The notes under the pieces: model-generated
What the model saw: the letters and a program-made list of their open reading frames with translations, nothing else
What the model was told of the DNA's origin: nothing
Database searches by the model: none
Shown here: one piece after another, positions 6,684 through 8,887 of the stretch
Layout of the letters: each line of letters opens with the position of its first letter
Position numbering within the stretch: position 1 is the stretch's first letter
Source of the DNA: Ktedonobacter sp. 13_1_20CM_4_53_11
GTDB taxonomy: Bacteria > Chloroflexota > Ktedonobacteria > Ktedonobacterales > Ktedonobacteraceae
Assembly (NCBI GenBank): GCA_001919995.1
Contig: MNIY01000054.1
Location: 1-8,887, forward strand
Length of the DNA stretch: 8,887 nucleotides
Reading direction: 5' to 3'
Program-made: the position numbers and the translations under genes

Positions 6684-6712
6684 ATTGTACAGCCCGCCGT
6701 TGCAGTGGTCAA
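6684..6712 (-). promoter_or_regulatory. promoter of the HEAT-repeat gene
   Basis: On the minus strand, TTGACC (6707-6712), a 17-nt spacer and TACAAT (6684-6689) form a good sigma70-like promoter. The start point would be near 6677, giving a leader of about 73 nt. That leader contains overlapping palindromes, CTCGCGAG and AGAGCTCT, at about 6629-6642. Confidence 0.68.
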
Positions 6713-6747
6713 TAGTTAAAAGCGAAGCGTCACTTAGCACCCGGGGC

Positions 6748-6776
6748 TTGCTAAATCAAGTAGCGTTTGCTATAGT
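6748..6776 (+). promoter_or_regulatory. promoter of the receiver-domain gene (extended -10)
   Basis: TTGCTA (6748-6753), a 17-nt spacer and TATAGT (6771-6776), preceded by TGC, which forms an extended -10. The predicted start is near 6783, leaving a leader of about 40 nt. The -35 box lies 35 bp from that of the divergent HEAT gene, so one regulator could act on both. Confidence 0.62.
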
Positions 6777-6822
6777 GTGCTTGAACCCCCCAGTATTTGA
6801 AGAAAAGGTAAAGGGAAGAGAA

Positions 6823-7221
6823 ATGAAAATAGGTTTGCTAGAAGACGACAACGCCATTCAGGAGATGCTCAGCCTCGTCTTACAAGATGAGGGCTACGTC
6901 GTCACCATCTATCCCACTGCCGAAGAATGCTTAAATGCTCTCATCCGCCCCGGACAGCCACAGACAAGCTTACCTATTGACCTGCTTATCGTTGATTGGC
7001 GCTTAGCCGGTTCCGTACCTGGTACAGAAGTCATCCGCATCCTGCGTAATAGCCCACCTTTTGACTCGCTTCCCATTATCTTGACCACCGCTGCTACAAT
7101 TCATAACACCGACGAACTACAAGACCTGCATGTCGCCCTCCTTGAGAAACCTTTTGCCGTTGACGAGATCGTAAATTTGGTCAAAAGCCTCGTACTCCCA
7201 GGCACAGTAGCTGATGGTTAG
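6823..7221 (+). CDS. stand-alone response-regulator receiver protein (CheY-like)
   Basis: A 132-residue single receiver domain. It should accept a phosphoryl group from a histidine kinase and signal by protein contact, since no output domain is attached. All key residues are visible: the acidic pair Asp8-Asp9 in LLEDDNA, the phospho-acceptor Asp58 in LLIVDWRL, Thr89 in ILTTA and Lys109 followed by Pro110 in LEKPF. The loop after Asp58 (RLAGSVPGTEV) also fits the family. ATG 6823 follows AAGGGA (6811-6816) at 6 nt. The frame remains open upstream to 6610, but that stretch contains the promoter, so the longer form is rejected. No kinase is encoded in the window. The gene is divergent from the HEAT-repeat gene and followed by a 22-bp tandem repeat. 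Confidence 0.92.
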   Translation: MKIGLLEDDNAIQEMLSLVLQDEGYVVTIYPTAEECLNALIRPGQPQTSLPIDLLIVDWRLAGSVPGTEVIRILRNSPPFDSLPIILTTAATIHNTDELQDLHVALLEKPFAVDEIVNLVKSLVLPGTVADG

Positions 7222-7270
7222 CTTAGCTCATCATTAGAATATGCTTAGCTCATCATTAGAATATGCTTAG
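7221..7270. repeat. 22-bp tandem repeat, 2.3 copies
   Basis: Two identical 22-bp units (7221-7242 and 7243-7264) are followed by the first 6 bp of a third (7265-7270). Each begins GCTTAGCTCATCATTAG and ends AATAT. The array starts on the last base of the receiver stop codon. The 22-bp period is about two helical turns, so it could place a dimeric regulator on one face of the DNA; equally it may be a replication-slippage product. Confidence 0.9.
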
Positions 7271-7277
7271 AGAACCA

Positions 7278-7297
7278 AAAAAACGCTAAAAAACGCT
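7278..7297. repeat. phased A-tracts, 10-bp unit twice
   Basis: AAAAAACGCT occurs twice in tandem with a 10-bp period. A-tracts in phase with the helix bend DNA and can act as UP elements. A good -35 hexamer, TTGACT, follows at 7302-7307, but I find no matching -10 at 16-18 nt. The rest of 7308-7480, ahead of the KGG gene, holds only small imperfect inverted repeats and no coding frame that I can support. Confidence 0.6.
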
Positions 7298-7497
7298 ATT
7301 GTTGACTTGTACTGCTAGAGGTAAGGCTGTTATCCTTAGTCCTAGGAGAGATAGTAACCACTACCGTAAGAGTGACTGAAGCCTAAGCCAGGATTTAGCA
7401 GGCCGTAGCTTTTTCAGGTACTCATACGCTGTAATTCTCTCTACATTACTTGCAAGATTTTACAAGTCCCGAAAATTTCACAAAAGGAGAATGAACA

Positions 7498-7695
7498 ATG
7501 CAGGCACAAAAAGGTCGTGGTCGAGGGTTTGCATCAATGAGTCCAGAAAAGAAGCGTGAAATTGCCAGCAAAGGTGGGAAAGCCGCCCATTCACTGGGAA
7601 CCGCTCACAAATGGACAAGCGAAGAGGCTCAGGCAGCCGGACGCAAAGGTGGTTCTATCAGCCGCCGTCGCCCGAAGAGTACTGTTCAGGCGTAA
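7498..7695 (+). CDS. KGG-repeat general stress protein
   Basis: A 65-residue, highly basic and hydrophilic protein with two copies of the KGG stress motif found in YciG/GsiB-like proteins. The first copy is FASMSPEKKREIASKGGKAAH (residues 11-31) and the second HKWTSEEAQAAGRKGGSIS (37-55); each is a short helix followed by Lys-Gly-Gly. Proteins with this repeat are induced by stress or starvation and are presumed to protect cell components as disordered hydrophilins; no enzymatic role is known. The start at 7498 is firm: AAGGAG (7484-7489) lies 8 nt upstream. It stands alone, with a long non-coding stretch before it and a strong terminator 4 nt after the stop. The many Lys and Arg residues suggest possible nucleic-acid contact, which is inference. 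Confidence 0.88.
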   Translation: MQAQKGRGRGFASMSPEKKREIASKGGKAAHSLGTAHKWTSEEAQAAGRKGGSISRRRPKSTVQA

Positions 7696-7697
7696 AT

Positions 7698-7747
7698 TCA
7701 ACTACAAAAAAGGCTGGCGCCCAGGCGCCAGCCTTTTTTGTAGTTGA
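7698..7747. terminator. bidirectional rho-independent terminator after the KGG gene
   Basis: A perfect 24-bp inverted repeat (arms 7698-7721 and 7724-7747) has a GC core, GGCTGGCGCC / GGCGCCAGCC, a 2-nt centre and six Ts on the 3' side (7734-7739). The matching As on the 5' side make it work on both strands. It begins just after the KGG stop codon and separates that gene from the esterase gene. Confidence 0.93.
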
Positions 7748-7810
7748 GAATCCATCTCAGCATCCCACCCTATTCTATTCACCTTTAAGGTAGTTGAAGG
7801 ATACATTGCT

Positions 7811-8836
7811 ATGCAGCCCTGGTCAACCGAACTTCACGGTCACTATGACGAGATAACCTTTGAAAGCAACGTCCTCAAGGACAACCCCTTGCAAGACCCA
7901 TACAGGCGTCCCCTGTGGGTTTACCTACCACCTGGCTATAACGACGATGCCAACCGCAGGTACCCAACCGTTTACCAGATTCAAGGACTGACGGGTCAAC
8001 TCGATATGTGGCGCAATCGCGCAGCATTCAGGAAGAACTTCCCGGAGCTTGCCGACGAACTCTTTGCTAAGGGAGAGGCACCGCCCTGTATCGTCGTCTG
8101 GGTGGACTGTTGGACCTCGCTCGGCGGAAGCCAGTTCGTCGACTCCCCTGCTACTGGCCGCTACCACACATATCTATGTGAAGAGATCGTGCCATGGGTC
8201 GATTCCCACTACCGTACGCTGCCACAGCGTGAACACCGGGGCATCGCTGGCAAATCAAGCGGGGGCTATGGCGCCATGATCACCCCCATGTTGCGCCCGG
8301 ATCTATGGGGAGGCCTTGCCACGCACGCGGGCGACGCGCTTTTTGAGATGTGCTACCTACCAGGCTTCCCAGTGTCTGTACGCACTTTGCGAGATCAGTA
8401 TGCTGGCTCGATCGAAAAATTTTGGGAGGACTTCCGCAGCCGCCCTGCCTTCTCAAAGCGTGGTGATGATAACTTACTGAACGACTGGTGCATGGCTGCC
8501 TGTTATTCAGCTGATGCAGATGGCAAAATTCACCTCCCCTATGATACCGGTACGGGCATGCTCATCCCGGAGATATGGCAGCGCTGGCTGTCCTGGGATC
8601 CTGTGCGCATGGTACCTGCCCATGCTGATGCCCTTCGTACCATGCGTGCAATATATATCGATGCTGGCAAGCGCGACGAGTTCTACCTCGATCTAGGCGC
8701 GGAAGCCTTCCGCCGGGAACTTGAAAAGATCGGTGTCACCGATGTCTTCTTCGAGTTATTCGATGCCACGCATGCGAGTATTGAGTACCGCTACCCCTTG
8801 AGCCTGAAGTATCTCGCGGAGCGGCTTACCGCTTGA
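7811..8836 (+). CDS. esterase-D-like alpha/beta hydrolase
   Basis: A 341-residue protein of the putative esterase (esterase D / Fes / antigen 85-like) family. An early strand, RRPLWVYLPPGYNDD (32-46), and the RYPTVYQIQGL segment (50-60) match the family start. The nucleophile is Ser149 in GKSSGGYGA (147-155), a GxSxGG elbow. Asp289 in GKRDEFY, or Asp284, is the likely acid, and His321 in DATHASIEYR the base. It is longer than a minimal esterase D, with an insert at about 185-265 that may form a lid. There is no signal peptide, so it is predicted to be cytoplasmic. ATG 7811 follows GAAGGA (7796-7801) at 9 nt. The promoter is not clear; TTGAGA (7744) and TATTCT (7771) are too far apart. The substrate is unknown. 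It may be the first gene of a transcript with the gene starting at 8882. Confidence 0.9.
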   Translation: MQPWSTELHGHYDEITFESNVLKDNPLQDPYRRPLWVYLPPGYNDDANRRYPTVYQIQGLTGQLDMWRNRAAFRKNFPELADELFAKGEAPPCIVVWVDCWTSLGGSQFVDSPATGRYHTYLCEEIVPWVDSHYRTLPQREHRGIAGKSSGGYGAMITPMLRPDLWGGLATHAGDALFEMCYLPGFPVSVRTLRDQYAGSIEKFWEDFRSRPAFSKRGDDNLLNDWCMAACYSADADGKIHLPYDTGTGMLIPEIWQRWLSWDPVRMVPAHADALRTMRAIYIDAGKRDEFYLDLGAEAFRRELEKIGVTDVFFELFDATHASIEYRYPLSLKYLAERLTA

Positions 8837-8857
8837 TGCCTGGCATAAAATCAGGCA
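8837..8857. repeat. small hairpin after the esterase gene
   Basis: TGCCTG (8837-8842) and CAGGCA (8852-8857) pair around a 9-nt loop directly after the stop codon. No T-run follows, so read-through into the next gene is likely. It may only slow decay of the upstream message. Confidence 0.4.
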
Positions 8858-8881
8858 GTAGGAAGGCAAGGAAAAGTCTAC

Positions 8882-8887
8882 ATGAAA
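8882..8887 (+). CDS. possible start of a further gene, cut by the window edge
   Basis: An ATG at 8882 follows AAGGA (8868-8872) with a 9-nt spacer, a good Shine-Dalgarno arrangement 45 bp after the esterase stop. Only two codons, Met-Lys, are visible, so nothing can be said about the product. The spacing suggests the same transcript as the esterase. Confidence 0.4.

Noticed and set aside
6468..6740. 90-aa minus-strand frame across the start of the HEAT gene
   Set aside because: It overlaps the HEAT gene in another frame, its ATG lies upstream of the predicted HEAT promoter, and its composition is not protein-like.
6610..6822. N-terminal extension of the receiver protein from ATG 6610
   Set aside because: The stretch contains the promoters of both divergent genes, and the receiver fold starts directly at Met 6823 behind a good ribosome site.
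7221..7270. CRISPR-like array
   Set aside because: The 22-bp units are directly adjacent with no spacers and only 2.3 copies, so this is a simple tandem repeat.
7744..7776. Promoter for the esterase gene from TTGAGA and TATTCT
   Set aside because: The spacer is 21 nt and the -35 overlaps the terminator stem, so the match is not good enough to call.

Overview
The window carries chromosomal genes from a bacterium of moderate GC content. The mix of genes (a CoxM-type molybdenum hydroxylase with a YqeB maturation factor, a CocE/NonD hydrolase, a HEAT-repeat protein, a lone receiver protein, a KGG stress protein and a possible IS200/IS605 scar) fits a soil Chloroflexota of the Ktedonobacteria type. 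That is an inference from gene content and style, not from a marker gene. Promoters of the sigma70 type (TTGACA / TATAAT-like, 17-nt spacers) and good Shine-Dalgarno sites are visible at several genes.

Left third, minus strand (1-2285): an operon read right to left. It holds an IclR-family regulator, a YqeB/EF2563-type maturation protein for molybdenum hydroxylases, and the FAD-binding subunit of a xanthine/CO-dehydrogenase-family hydroxylase, which runs off the left edge. The IclR promoter is nearly consensus, and just downstream of its predicted start point lies a 15-bp palindrome that closely resembles the classical IclR operator, so autoregulation is likely. The 2Fe-2S and molybdopterin subunits are presumably beyond the edge.

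Plus strand from 2392: a 601-aa CocE/NonD (X-Pro dipeptidyl-peptidase S15-like) hydrolase with a complete Ser-Asp-His triad, divergent from the IclR operon. It is followed by a small region (4227-4696) holding a hairpin, a 53-aa ribbon-helix-helix protein that looks leaderless, a short reading frame resembling the tail of a TnpB protein, and two more hairpins. This region may be the scar of an internally deleted IS200/IS605-type element.

Middle (4697-7221): a 635-aa HEAT-repeat protein on the minus strand and, divergently, a 132-aa stand-alone CheY-like receiver, each with its own clear promoter. The pair may form a regulatory module, but its role is not known from sequence.

Right (7222-8887): a non-coding stretch with a 22-bp tandem repeat and phased A-tracts, a 65-aa KGG-repeat stress protein closed by a very strong rho-independent terminator, a 341-aa esterase-D-like alpha/beta hydrolase, and the first codons of what may be another gene at the right edge. 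No tRNA, rRNA, CRISPR array or intact transposase gene was seen.
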